Positions 50,701 to 59,397 of a stretch of 64,000 nucleotides of DNA are shown one piece after another. This DNA comes from [Eubacterium] saphenum. Lineage in GTDB: Bacteria; Bacillota; Clostridia; Peptostreptococcales; Anaerovoracaceae. The notes under the pieces were generated by a model. That model did not search any database, was not told the origin of the DNA, and was given only the letters and a program-made list of their open reading frames with translations. Both the position numbers and the translations under genes were made by a program. Positions within the stretch are counted from its first letter, which is position 1. Every line of letters begins with the position of its first letter. The stretch spans positions 1 through 64,000 of the forward strand of contig SFHC01000010.1 in assembly GCA_004555725.1 (NCBI GenBank), in the 5' to 3' direction.

Positions 50701-51184
50701 GAAACTGCGTCCAAAGTGCAAGCATACAGTATACCCATGCAAAACGACTAATAAACCCAGATTGGACGCAGAACAGAGCCGCGGCAGGGGGCAAACCGGA
50801 TGGAAACTGCGTCCAAAGTGCGAGGATACAGTATACCCATGCAAAACGACTAATAAACCCAGATTGGACGCAGAACAGAGCCGCGGCAGGGGGCAAACCG
50901 GATAGAAACTGCGTCCAAAGTGCGAGGATACAGTATACCCATGTAAATATTGCCTATACCCCAGATTGGACGCAGAACAGAGCCGCGGCAGAGTGTAAAC
51001 CGGATAGAAACTGCGTCCAAAGTGCGAGGATACAGTATACCTATGTAAATATTACCAACAACCCAGATTGGACGCAGAACAAAGCCGCGGCAGCGTGCAA
51101 ACCGGGTGGAAACTGCGTCCAAAGTGCAAGCATACAGTATACTGAAACCCAAATGCCCAGTAATCCTCATTTGGACGCAGATAT
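50701..51184. repeat. Repeat array 2: five 102-bp units with TGCGTCCAA/TTGGACGCA arms
   Basis: Units start with GAAACTGCGTCCAAAGTGC at 50701, 50803, 50905, 51007 and 51109, exactly 102 bp apart. In each full unit a 9-bp arm TGCGTCCAA and its inverse TTGGACGCA are separated by 47 bp, and units by 37 bp. A TACAGTATAC dyad follows the left arm by about 9 bp. Copies 1 and 2 are almost identical. Copies 3 and 4 differ mainly in an 18-20 bp window after the dyad. The last copy is divergent and truncated. A plus-strand frame (50631-51206) stays open through all copies because 102 is divisible by 3, but its GTG has no ribosome binding site. The minus frame is broken in copy 3. Confidence 0.9.
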
Positions 51185-51387
51185 GTACGCCGGCATGTGT
51201 AGCTGAGTTGGCGGAGCCGCCGCCGGACGGCATTGGAAATACTGCAAATTGCGGATTGAATAAAGTGTTGCGGAGATGCCGTCCGACTCGCTTTTTTTGC
51301 CTTATATTATGAGAGGAACGGTTGTATCCACTTGTGCCTCGTATCAAAATATGTTAAAAAAGTTTGTTATTGATACAAAAAATAGTG

Positions 51388-51415
51388 TTGACACACCGAA
51401 AAATGGTGTTATACT
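51388..51415 (+). promoter_or_regulatory. ilvC promoter with operator-like dyad in the spacer
   Basis: TTGACA (51388-51393) and TATACT (51410-51415) have a 16-bp spacer. ACACC and GGTGT form an inverted repeat inside that spacer, a likely repressor site. Confidence 0.75.
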
Positions 51416-51421
51416 TTAAAC

Positions 51422-51616
51422 CACATCAGCGATGTGAGTCAAACATCACTTACTCATTCGGCAGTCAGCCGGAAGGGAAAGAATGACTGACAGAGGGGTG
51501 CGCGGAGCATATGCATCGAGTCCGGCAGTCCGGATTCAGCAGCTTAGGGATTGGCTGCGGGCAGTGCTTCGGGGTATTGAGTTTTACTGAACTTTATTGG
51601 AAAAAGGAGAAGAACA
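51422..51616 (+). promoter_or_regulatory. Long structured ilvC leader without T-box
   Basis: About 195 nt of untranslated leader contain several small hairpins: CACATC/GATGTG near 51421, TCGGC/GCCGG near 51458, TCCGG/CCGGA near 51520, and CAGC/GCTG near 51540. No T-box GGNACC motif and no terminator are seen. Confidence 0.45.
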
Positions 51617-52615
51617 ATGGCAATCAAGAAGTATTATGATCAGGACTGTAACTTTGGCGTACTCGATGGAAAGACAATCGCAATCATCGGATTCGGTTCT
51701 CAGGGACATGCTCATGCAGAGAACTTGACAGAGAGCGGTGCTCACGTTGTTGTAGGTCTGAGACCTGGTTCCAAGCATGAGGAGAAGGCTAAGAAGTTCG
51801 GTCTTGAGGTTATGAGTATTGAAGATGCAGCTGAGGCTGGAGACATCGTAATGATCCTGACTCCGGACGAACTGCAGGATACTCTGTATAAAGAGAAGAT
51901 TGAGAAGCACCTGCACGCTGGAAATGCTCTGGCATTTGCACACGGCTTCAACATTCACTATCAGATGATCGTTCCGCCAAAGGATGTCGATGTTATCATG
52001 ATCGCTCCTAAGGGACCTGGCCACATCGTTCGTGAGCAGTACACACAGGGTTCCGGAGTTCCGTGCCTGATCGCTGTACAGCAGGACGCAACAGGAAAGG
52101 CTAAGGACATCGCTCTGGCATATGCATCCGGAATTGGCGCTGGCAGATCTGGAATCATTGAGACAACATTTAAGGAAGAGACTGAGACTGACCTGTTTGG
52201 TGAGCAGGCTGTACTTTGCGGAGGTGTCTGCGAGCTGATGAAGGCTGGCTGGGAGACTCTGGTTGAGGCTGGATATGCTCCGGAGATGGCATACTTCGAG
52301 TGCATCCATGAGATGAAGATGCTGACAGACCTGATCTACGCTAAGGGATTTGGCATGATGAGATACTCCATTTCAAACACTGCTGAGTATGGTGACTATA
52401 TCAGCGGACCTAAGGTCATCACCAAGGAGAGCCGTGAGGGAATGAAGTCCATCCTGAAGGATATCCAGGACGGAACATTTGCTTCCGACTTTAAGAAGGA
52501 ATTCAACGCGGGCGGAAAGGCAAACTTCCTCGCAATGAGAAGAATGCAGGCAGATCATCCTCTGAACAAGGTTGGAGAGGAGCTCCGCGGTATGATGAGC
52601 TGGCTGAACGACTAA
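51617..52615 (+). CDS. ilvC: Ketol-acid reductoisomerase
   Basis: A 332-residue class I enzyme that converts acetolactate to dihydroxyisovalerate. The Rossmann motif is IIGFGSQGHAHAENL. The cofactor loop GLRPGSKHEEKAKK carries Arg and Ser/Lys suited to NADPH. Metal ligands and active-site blocks include APKGPGHIVREQ, FGEQAVLCGG and AYFECIHEMKMLTDLIY. Codon use leans to frequent codons, as expected for a highly expressed gene. AAAAGGAG precedes the ATG. It is followed 172 bp later by ilvD. Confidence 0.97.
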   Translation: MAIKKYYDQDCNFGVLDGKTIAIIGFGSQGHAHAENLTESGAHVVVGLRPGSKHEEKAKKFGLEVMSIEDAAEAGDIVMILTPDELQDTLYKEKIEKHLHAGNALAFAHGFNIHYQMIVPPKDVDVIMIAPKGPGHIVREQYTQGSGVPCLIAVQQDATGKAKDIALAYASGIGAGRSGIIETTFKEETETDLFGEQAVLCGGVCELMKAGWETLVEAGYAPEMAYFECIHEMKMLTDLIYAKGFGMMRYSISNTAEYGDYISGPKVITKESREGMKSILKDIQDGTFASDFKKEFNAGGKANFLAMRRMQADHPLNKVGEELRGMMSWLND

Positions 52616-52641
52616 TTCATATAGAATCAGTAAGAAATTTA

Positions 52642-52669
52642 AGGTCGGTGGCGGTTTCGCCTCCGGCCT
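52642..52669 (+). other. Hairpin between ilvC and ilvD
   Basis: GGTCGG-T-GGCG pairs with CGCC-T-CCGGCC around GTTT, followed by a poor T tail (TGTTTGCG). It may be a partial terminator. Confidence 0.5.
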
Positions 52670-52787
52670 GTTTGCGTATATAGAAGATACAGTTGTAAAT
52701 CGAAAGCGTCTGGATTATCCGTGCAGGAGTCTTCTTGCATGTGCGTTTTGTCCGGACAAAGGGTGAATCAGAAAGGAAAAAAACAGT

Positions 52788-54458
52788 ATGGCACGCAGAA
52801 GTGACAATGTGACAAAGGGTGTTGAAAGAGCCCCGGGAAGAAGTCTTTTCTACGCAATGGGATATACTAAGGAAGAACTTGAGCGTCCGCTCATCGGAGT
52901 CGTTTCCGCATACAGTGATATCGTTCCGGGACACGCGCACCTGGATAAAATAACGGAGGCTGTAAAGGCTGGTGTTCGCATGGCGGGAGGAACACCGATC
53001 ATGGTCCCGTCCATCGGAGTCTGCGACGGAATTGCCATGGGACACAGCGGAATGCGCTACTCTCTTCCGAGCAGAGAGCTGATCGCAGACAGCGTAGAGA
53101 CAATGGCAAACGCGCATCAGTTTGACGGACTGGTTCTGGTTCCGAACTGTGACAAGATCGTCCCGGGCATGCTGATGGGTGCGCTGCGTCTGGATATTCC
53201 GGCAGTTGTCTGCTCCGGCGGACCGATGATGGCCGGTCTGGTGCACGGCGAGGAAACGTCCCTGTCCAAGATGTTTGAGGCAGTCGGCGCAAGAAAGGCC
53301 GGACTCATTGATGATGAAAAGCTGCTTGACTTTGAGCAGAATGTCTGCCCGGGCTGCGGCTCCTGTTCAGGCATGTATACCGCGAACAGCATGAACTGCC
53401 TCTGTGAGACGATTGGCATCGCGCTCCCAGGAAACGGTACAATTCCGGCTGTTACAGGAAGAAGAATCATGCTGGCGAAACATTCCGGAATGGCGATCAT
53501 GGAGATGGTGGAGAAGAATATTACTGCCCGTCAGATCGTAAATGAACGATCCATCAGAAATGCCGTAACTGCAGATATGGCTCTGGGTTGTTCGACAAAC
53601 ACCGTTCTGCATCTGCTTGCAATTGCAAGAGAAGCCGGCGTGGAGCTGAGCCTCAGGACATTCGATGAGATCAGCCAGAAGGTTCCGAATCTCTGCCATC
53701 TTGCTCCGGCAGGCCCGACACATATGAATGATCTGGACCAGGCCGGCGGAATTCAGGCCGTATTAGCTGAACTGAACCGCGGCGGTTATGTGGACACTTC
53801 CTGCCTGACGGTAACCGGAAAGACAGTCGGTGAAAACATCGAGGGAAAAGAGCGTCTGACGGACGAGATCAGACCTTTAGAGAATCCGTTCATGAAAGTC
53901 GGCGGGCTCGCTGTACTCTGGGGCAATGTCGCACCGGACGGCTGCGTGGTCAAGAAGAGCGCGGTAGATCCTGCGATGATGCATCATACAGGTCCGGCAA
54001 GAGTATTTGACTCTGAGGACGACGCGATTGCGGAAATCTATGCCGGTCATATCTCAGACGGTGATGTTGTTGTCATCCGCTATGAGGGACCTAAAGGCGG
54101 ACCGGGGATGAGAGAGATGCTGAACCCGACCAGCGCACTGGCAGGCATGGGCCTGGACAAGACGGTTGCACTGATCACGGACGGAAGATTCTCCGGAGCG
54201 AGCAGAGGCGCATCCATCGGACACGTCTGCCCGGAGGCGGCAATGGGCGGAAATATCGGCCTGATTGAAGAGGGCGATACGATCGATATCGACATCGAGA
54301 ACGGAACACTGAATGTCGAGGTTTCCGAGGAAGAACTCGAGAAAAGAAGGGCCAAAGCAGTTGTCCGCGAGCCGAATGTAAAGAAAGGCTGGCTCCGCCG
54401 CTACGCCAAGATGGTAGCTCCGGCGAGCAAGGGCGCGATCATGGACGACGAGGCATAG
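52788..54458 (+). CDS. ilvD: Dihydroxy-acid dehydratase
   Basis: A 556-residue iron-sulfur dehydratase producing 2-oxoisovalerate and 2-oxo-3-methylvalerate. Cluster cysteines appear in VLVPNCDKIVPGM, in CPGCGSCSGMYTANSMNC and in ADMALGCSTNTVLHL. The C-terminal FSGASRGASIGHVCPEAAMGG block is canonical. AAAGGAAAAAAA lies before the ATG. It lies downstream of ilvC on the same strand, although a hairpin separates them. Confidence 0.97.
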   Translation: MARRSDNVTKGVERAPGRSLFYAMGYTKEELERPLIGVVSAYSDIVPGHAHLDKITEAVKAGVRMAGGTPIMVPSIGVCDGIAMGHSGMRYSLPSRELIADSVETMANAHQFDGLVLVPNCDKIVPGMLMGALRLDIPAVVCSGGPMMAGLVHGEETSLSKMFEAVGARKAGLIDDEKLLDFEQNVCPGCGSCSGMYTANSMNCLCETIGIALPGNGTIPAVTGRRIMLAKHSGMAIMEMVEKNITARQIVNERSIRNAVTADMALGCSTNTVLHLLAIAREAGVELSLRTFDEISQKVPNLCHLAPAGPTHMNDLDQAGGIQAVLAELNRGGYVDTSCLTVTGKTVGENIEGKERLTDEIRPLENPFMKVGGLAVLWGNVAPDGCVVKKSAVDPAMMHHTGPARVFDSEDDAIAEIYAGHISDGDVVVIRYEGPKGGPGMREMLNPTSALAGMGLDKTVALITDGRFSGASRGASIGHVCPEAAMGGNIGLIEEGDTIDIDIENGTLNVEVSEEELEKRRAKAVVREPNVKKGWLRRYAKMVAPASKGAIMDDEA

Positions 54459-54578
54459 TTCTCTGCGCAGTTTGACATTCCGATGGTCAGAGCCATGCGG
54501 CAAAAATCGGCCTTGCAAGGATGTGATTTGGAGCAGAAGGAAGCATTACTGCGTTAATTAATGAGTTGAATGTAAATT

Positions 54579-54627
54579 ACGGTCGAGAGATTGATGAAGT
54601 CAAGCTCTCGACCGTATATTTTTTTTG
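54579..54627 (+). terminator. ilvD terminator
   Basis: ACGGTCGAGAG pairs perfectly with CTCTCGACCGT, then ATATTTTTTTT. Confidence 0.9.
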
Positions 54628-54644
54628 ATATCATGAAAATATGC

Positions 54645-54673
54645 TTGCAAAAGTATAAGGAAAAAGTTATAAT
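54645..54673 (+). promoter_or_regulatory. Promoter of ornithine carbamoyltransferase gene (TTGCAA-17-TATAAT)
   Basis: TTGCAA (54645-54650) and TATAAT (54668-54673), 17-bp spacer. The remaining 110 bp before the gene are AT-rich and hold no clear ArgR box. Confidence 0.8.
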
Positions 54674-54787
54674 TATTCCATCATATGAAAATCAATTCAG
54701 GAAATTGAATAAGAATAAATTTGTTTAACAGATAGGATAACATATAGTACTAGAATAGAAACAGCAGGACTGCTGCAGGAGGTTGAC

Positions 54788-55774
54788 ATGGCTCTAAATT
54801 TAAAAGGTAGAAGCTTTTTGACGCTGATGGATTTTACGCCGGAAGAAATCAGATATATGCTGGATCTGGCTCATGATCTGAAGGCGAAGAAGAGAGCGGG
54901 AATTCAGGGTCATATGCTGGAAGGCAAAAACATATGCCTGCTTTTTGAGAAGACATCGACCAGGACCAGAAGTTCGTTTGAGGTTGCTGTCGCTGATGAA
55001 GGCGGAAATGCTGTTTATCTGGACAATTCTCAGGTCGGAAAAAAGGAGAGCATTGAGGACAGTGCCAAGGTCCTGGGCCGGATTTACGACGGTATTGAAT
55101 TCCGCGGGTACAGCCAGAAAACAGTCGAAGAACTGGCGGAGTTTTCCGGAGTTCCGGTATGGAACGGACTGACGGATGATGACCATCCGACACAGATTCT
55201 TGCAGATCTGATGACGATTGAAGAACATATCTGCAAGCCTCTGAAAGAGGTTCACGTCGTCTTTGTCGGCGATATCCGCAATAACATGAGCTACGCATGG
55301 ATGTACGGCTGCGCCAAGATGGGCATGCATTTTACCGCGTACGGTCCGGATGAGCTGAAGCAGCAGATCAACCAGGATTTTGTCAAAGCTGCAGAAGAGG
55401 CCGCTGAAGAAACAGGCGCGCAGATTGAGATTACGTCAGATCCGGCGGCTTTAAAGGGCGCGGATGTGATTTACACAGATATCTGGGCATCCATGGGTGA
55501 GGAAGCCGAGATACCGGCGCGTGTCAAGCTGTTATCGCCGTTTAAAGTGACGGTAGAGATGATGCAGTCCACCGGAAATCCAGATGTTCTGTTTATGCAC
55601 TGCCTGCCTTCCTTCCACGATTTCAAGACCAAGATGGCCGCGGAGCAGATGGAAAAAGGCTATGACATCCGTGAAGTGACGGATGAAGTTTTCCGCAGTA
55701 AAAACTCCGTCGTGTTTGATGAGGCAGAGAACCGGATGCATTCTATTAAAGCCGTTCTCTGCGCTACGCTGTAG
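54788..55774 (+). CDS. argF: Ornithine carbamoyltransferase
   Basis: A 328-residue transferase forming citrulline from ornithine and carbamoyl phosphate. The carbamoyl-phosphate motif STRTRSSFE, DDDHPTQILADLMTIEEH and the ornithine-binding HCLPSFHD are all present, with DIWASMGEE. The length and sequence flavour match the group containing both anabolic ArgF and catabolic ArcB, which sequence alone does not separate. No arcA or arcC lies nearby, which mildly favours biosynthesis. GGAGG lies 6 nt before the ATG. Monocistronic. Confidence 0.92.
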   Translation: MALNLKGRSFLTLMDFTPEEIRYMLDLAHDLKAKKRAGIQGHMLEGKNICLLFEKTSTRTRSSFEVAVADEGGNAVYLDNSQVGKKESIEDSAKVLGRIYDGIEFRGYSQKTVEELAEFSGVPVWNGLTDDDHPTQILADLMTIEEHICKPLKEVHVVFVGDIRNNMSYAWMYGCAKMGMHFTAYGPDELKQQINQDFVKAAEEAAEETGAQIEITSDPAALKGADVIYTDIWASMGEEAEIPARVKLLSPFKVTVEMMQSTGNPDVLFMHCLPSFHDFKTKMAAEQMEKGYDIREVTDEVFRSKNSVVFDEAENRMHSIKAVLCATL

Positions 55775-55828
55775 CATTGAGAACATCTTTCCCATGAGAA
55801 TCTTGAAAGGATAGAACCGAAGAACACC

Positions 55829-55883
55829 AAACAGCCGTCCCGCGACGAAGGGAATCCCTCCTCTTCAGAGACGGCTGTTTTCA
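55829..55883. terminator. Bidirectional terminator between argF and SDR gene
   Basis: A perfect 11-bp stem, AAACAGCCGTC/GACGGCTGTTT, with a 30-nt loop between convergent genes. Confidence 0.75.
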
Positions 55884-55889
55884 TATGCT

Positions 55890-56864
55890 TTATTTCAGAC
55901 TGAACAGGCCGCAGATCCGTGCCAGAAGAGAGTCGGCAATCAGACCCCGGAAGAACCGGTCCAGGCTGGTCACCAGACCCGGTGTCGACACAGCGTGGCG
56001 TCTCCTGACATCGCGAAGGGACCAGTTTACCACACTTATGGTTGTCTTGGACATAAATGGGTGTTTCGGCGCTCCGGTGGCGACAGAAATAAATTCTGTA
56101 TCACTGACCCAGTACGGGCAGATCGCCGTAACGGAAATTCCTCGCCTGAGGAGTTCGATGCGGAGGGCGCGGCTGTAGGAATAGAGAAATGCTTTTGACG
56201 CGGAATAGGCATTGAGTCCCGGTATCGGCTGGAATCCGGCTACTGAACAGATTTCACCGATTCTTGCTCCGGCTTTCATATAGGGCAGACAGATCTGTGT
56301 GATCTTTACCGCAGCTTCATCGTTCAGTCTGACCATGCCGGCCTCAGAGTTCTCACCGACATCTTCCGAATTTCCCGATTTTCCGAATCCCGCGCAGTTC
56401 ATCAGCAGGGAGATAGAGAAATTCCCGTGATCCGATTCCGTCTTTAGCTGTTTGTTCAGATTCTGCAGGGCCTGTTCATCGGTCATATCGACGGACAAAA
56501 CGCGAGCCGGCAAGTGGATCTGGCCGGCGAGCGCATTCAGCCGGTCTGCTCTTCTTGCCAGAAGCCAGATTTCCGTAACATCGTAGTTTTCCGGATGAGC
56601 ATCAACAGCTTTTGTGAAACCTGCGCCCAGTCCGCTGGAAGCGCCGGTGATCAGCGCGATGCGCCGCCTGACGGAAGGTTCTTCTGACGCTTCCCCCGTC
56701 CCGGAGCCAGTTCTGGTTTTCAGGCGGGCGTCCTCCCGGACCCGGGTTCTTCGCAGCCGTCCTTTTTCTATGCCGTACAGAATCAGGGACAGCATTCCGG
56801 TAATCAGAAATATGGCGCCCAGTATGTATGCGGCAGTATGCCAGATGGAGGAAATGATTTCCAT
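55890..56864 (-). CDS. Membrane-anchored short-chain dehydrogenase/reductase
   Basis: A 324-residue SDR with an N-terminal transmembrane helix (residues 10-31, AAYILGAIFLITGMLSLILY) and a charged linker before the Rossmann domain. The cofactor motif is TGASSGLGAG, the structural NCAG reads LMNCAGFG, and the catalytic tetrad centre is YSASK preceded by a serine in ICSVAGF. The substrate is unknown, and the anchor suggests a lipid or other membrane-associated one. AAGAAGGAC precedes the ATG. It stands alone between argF and pcrA. Confidence 0.85.
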   Translation of the reverse strand: MEIISSIWHTAAYILGAIFLITGMLSLILYGIEKGRLRRTRVREDARLKTRTGSGTGEASEEPSVRRRIALITGASSGLGAGFTKAVDAHPENYDVTEIWLLARRADRLNALAGQIHLPARVLSVDMTDEQALQNLNKQLKTESDHGNFSISLLMNCAGFGKSGNSEDVGENSEAGMVRLNDEAAVKITQICLPYMKAGARIGEICSVAGFQPIPGLNAYSASKAFLYSYSRALRIELLRRGISVTAICPYWVSDTEFISVATGAPKHPFMSKTTISVVNWSLRDVRRRHAVSTPGLVTSLDRFFRGLIADSLLARICGLFSLK

Positions 56865-57037
56865 AAGAGGTCCTTCTTTCTTTATTATTTCATCTGCAGT
56901 TATGCTTCTGAGTCACAGGTTGAAAAAAATATACTGACCGTATATAGTTTACCACGAACAGGCACCGGAAAACGGGGTCTTCCGGAGAGGAAAGAGCGCG
57001 GTGTTTTCTTGCCTGTTATTTTTGTCAAAAAGATATA

Positions 57038-57049
57038 GAACAAATGTTC
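57038..57049. promoter_or_regulatory. LexA (DinR) SOS box upstream of pcrA
   Basis: GAAC-AAAT-GTTC fits the Gram-positive SOS consensus GAACNNNNGTTC. It covers the -35 region and spacer relative to the TATAAT at 57059-57064, so LexA would block the pcrA promoter. Confidence 0.75.
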
Positions 57050-57114
57050 GCGATATGCTATAATGGGATTTAAACAATAACGGGTGACAAAATAAAAGGG
57101 ATGGGGTTAGGAAC

Positions 57115-59262
57115 GTGCTGGATTTAGAAGGATTCAATGACGCGCAGAAAGAAGCGATAACACAGACGGAAGGTGTGGTGCGGGTCATCGCAGGCGCCGG
57201 TTCGGGAAAGACACGGGCGCTGACGGAGCGGTTCGCGTTTCTGGTTAATGAGATCGGGATTCTGCCCGGAAATATTCTCTGCGTGACGTTCACGAACAAA
57301 GCAGCCAATGAAATGCGGCAGAGGATTCACGCACGGACCGGGGATAACGACACCGGATACATCAATACGTTTCATGGGTTCTGTGTAAGCGTGCTGCAGG
57401 AGGACAGTCATGCGGTGCAGTATCCGAAGAGTTTTCTGGTCCTGGATAATTCCGATATTGACGCGATGCTCGGCATAATTTATGAAGAGCGCGGACTGAC
57501 GCTGCGCGATATGACGTTTTCGCATGCGCGGGACCGGATTGAGATGCTGAAGCTGAAGGAGAGACCAGATTACTATATTGACATGATTGAAATGTCTCTG
57601 GATGTGCTGTACAGGAAATACATGGACGCTGCAGATCCGATGGACATCATTTTTTACGGCTATCTGTATCAGGAAAAGAAGTGTTTTGGACTGGATTATA
57701 ACGATCTGATTACGTTCACGCTGTATATCTTTCAGAAGAATGATGAGATCCGGGTGAAGTGGCAGAAACGTCTGGAGTACATCATGATCGATGAGTTTCA
57801 GGACATCGATGATTTGCAGTACCGCCTGATGAAGGTTCTGCAGGGGTATCACGGGAATCTGTTCGTGGTCGGCGATCCGGATCAGACGATTTATTCCTGG
57901 AGAGGAGCGAATGGCCGTTATATCCTTGATTTTGAAGAGGATTTTCCTGACGCGCGCACGATTATGATGATGCAGAATTACCGGTCGACGCCGCAGATTC
58001 TCAGAGCGGCCAATTCTCTGATTGAAAAGAATCAGACAAGGATTAAGAAAGATCTGATCCCGACACTTCCGGACGGTGCGCCGGCAGTCTGCTGTCTGGC
58101 AGAGAATGCACAGAAGGAGGCAGGATGGATTGCGGAGCAGATTGAGAAACTGCACAGCGAGGGCATGCCTTATTCTGATGCGGCGATCCTGTACCGTGCG
58201 CATTATGTGACGCGTGCTGTGGAAGAGGTTCTGCTGCAGAAAAAAATCCCGTACACGATTTACAGCGGGGTTCAGTTTTTTGGGCGGATGGAGATCAAGG
58301 ACGCGCTGTCATACCTGCGCATGATTGTCTATAAAGATGACCTTTCCTTTCTTCGCACGGCCAATACGCCAAAAAGAAACCTTGGCAAGAGGAGAATGGC
58401 TTATCTGAAAGAATTTGCTGAGGAAAATCACTGCAGTCTGTATCAGGCACTGCTCCAGTCCCTGGATGAGCCGGTAATGAAGGGCACGCGTGCAAAAGAG
58501 TATGCGGATCTGATTGAACGGTACTCGTCGGAATATGAGGGGAAGGGGATCTCGGATCTGCTGTCTTCTATTCTTGATGAAAGCGGTTATGAAGAGATGC
58601 TGAGAACGGAAGGAAGCCAGGAACGCCTGGATAATCTGGCGGAACTGAAGCAGTCGATTTACGAGTTTGAGACATCCTGCGGAGAAGAGACCGATCTGGT
58701 GCAGTATCTGTCTCATGTCGCGCTGTTCTCCAACGCGGATGCGGCTGTACAGCCGGATAAGGTGAAGCTGATGACGGTGCACGCGGCCAAAGGACTGGAG
58801 TTCCCTGCTGTATTTCTGTGCGGGATGAGTGAAGGTATATTCCCGTCAAGGAAGGTGACGACACGCCCGGGAATGGAAGAAGAGCGGCGGCTTGCTTTTG
58901 TGGCAATGACACGAGCAGAGAAGCGGCTGTTTATTTCGGCTTCATCCGGACGTAATATTGACGGGTCTCCGCGGTTTCCGTCGCGGTTCATCCTGGATAT
59001 TCAGCAGGATCTCCTGCAGTTTACGGAAAAGCCGCAGGAACAGCTGATTCGGGACGCAAAAGCGTTTATTCAGCGAAAAGAACGGTGGCTGGAGAATGAG
59101 GATCATACGATGGAGCCGGGAACCAGGGTCCGTCATTCTGTGTTTCATGACGGAACGGTGCTTTCTATAGATGCGCAGAGGCATGCATATGTCATTCAGT
59201 TCGATGACATAAAGACGCCGCGTTCGATCAGTTTTCGCGCTCATCTGGTAAAACTGAAATGA
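57115..59262 (+). CDS. pcrA: ATP-dependent DNA helicase, PcrA/UvrD family
   Basis: A 715-residue superfamily 1A helicase used in excision repair and replication restart. Motif I is GAGSGKTRAL, Ia VTFTNKAANEMRQR, II MIDEFQDIDDLQ, III VGDPDQTIYSWRGAN, IV MMQNYRSTPQIL, V MTVHAAKGLEFPAVFL and VI AFVAMTRAEKRLF. The C-terminal Tudor-like end (GTRVRHSVFHDGTVL) is the RNA-polymerase-interacting part of PcrA. GTG start at 57115 after TTAGGAAC. A LexA box in the promoter indicates SOS induction. It is the longer of two UvrD paralogues in the window. Confidence 0.93.
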   Translation: MLDLEGFNDAQKEAITQTEGVVRVIAGAGSGKTRALTERFAFLVNEIGILPGNILCVTFTNKAANEMRQRIHARTGDNDTGYINTFHGFCVSVLQEDSHAVQYPKSFLVLDNSDIDAMLGIIYEERGLTLRDMTFSHARDRIEMLKLKERPDYYIDMIEMSLDVLYRKYMDAADPMDIIFYGYLYQEKKCFGLDYNDLITFTLYIFQKNDEIRVKWQKRLEYIMIDEFQDIDDLQYRLMKVLQGYHGNLFVVGDPDQTIYSWRGANGRYILDFEEDFPDARTIMMMQNYRSTPQILRAANSLIEKNQTRIKKDLIPTLPDGAPAVCCLAENAQKEAGWIAEQIEKLHSEGMPYSDAAILYRAHYVTRAVEEVLLQKKIPYTIYSGVQFFGRMEIKDALSYLRMIVYKDDLSFLRTANTPKRNLGKRRMAYLKEFAEENHCSLYQALLQSLDEPVMKGTRAKEYADLIERYSSEYEGKGISDLLSSILDESGYEEMLRTEGSQERLDNLAELKQSIYEFETSCGEETDLVQYLSHVALFSNADAAVQPDKVKLMTVHAAKGLEFPAVFLCGMSEGIFPSRKVTTRPGMEEERRLAFVAMTRAEKRLFISASSGRNIDGSPRFPSRFILDIQQDLLQFTEKPQEQLIRDAKAFIQRKERWLENEDHTMEPGTRVRHSVFHDGTVLSIDAQRHAYVIQFDDIKTPRSISFRAHLVKLK

Positions 59263-59397
59263 TGATGATACAATACTGATAAAGTTGAAAATCAATCAAA
59301 ACAGCCGCTATGCCGCTCTGCAGCTGAATCCGAAAGACAGAACAGAGGGATGACATACGGCAGCGCGTGCAGCAGCGGTGAGATGTGAGGTAAGGAT

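Noticed and set aside
13346..51184. The two repeat arrays as CRISPR arrays
   Set aside because: Units are 102 bp, conserved arms are only 9 bp and inverted within each unit, spacers are not of uniform unique type, and no cas genes lie nearby.
50631..51206. 191-residue plus-strand ORF through repeat array 2 as a protein gene
   Set aside because: It opens with GTG and no ribosome binding site, and it stays open only because the repeat length is a multiple of three. Kept as a repeat, with coding raised only as a hypothesis.
51422..51616. A T-box in the ilvC leader
   Set aside because: No GGNACCGCG antiterminator motif and no terminator hairpin with a T-run could be found.
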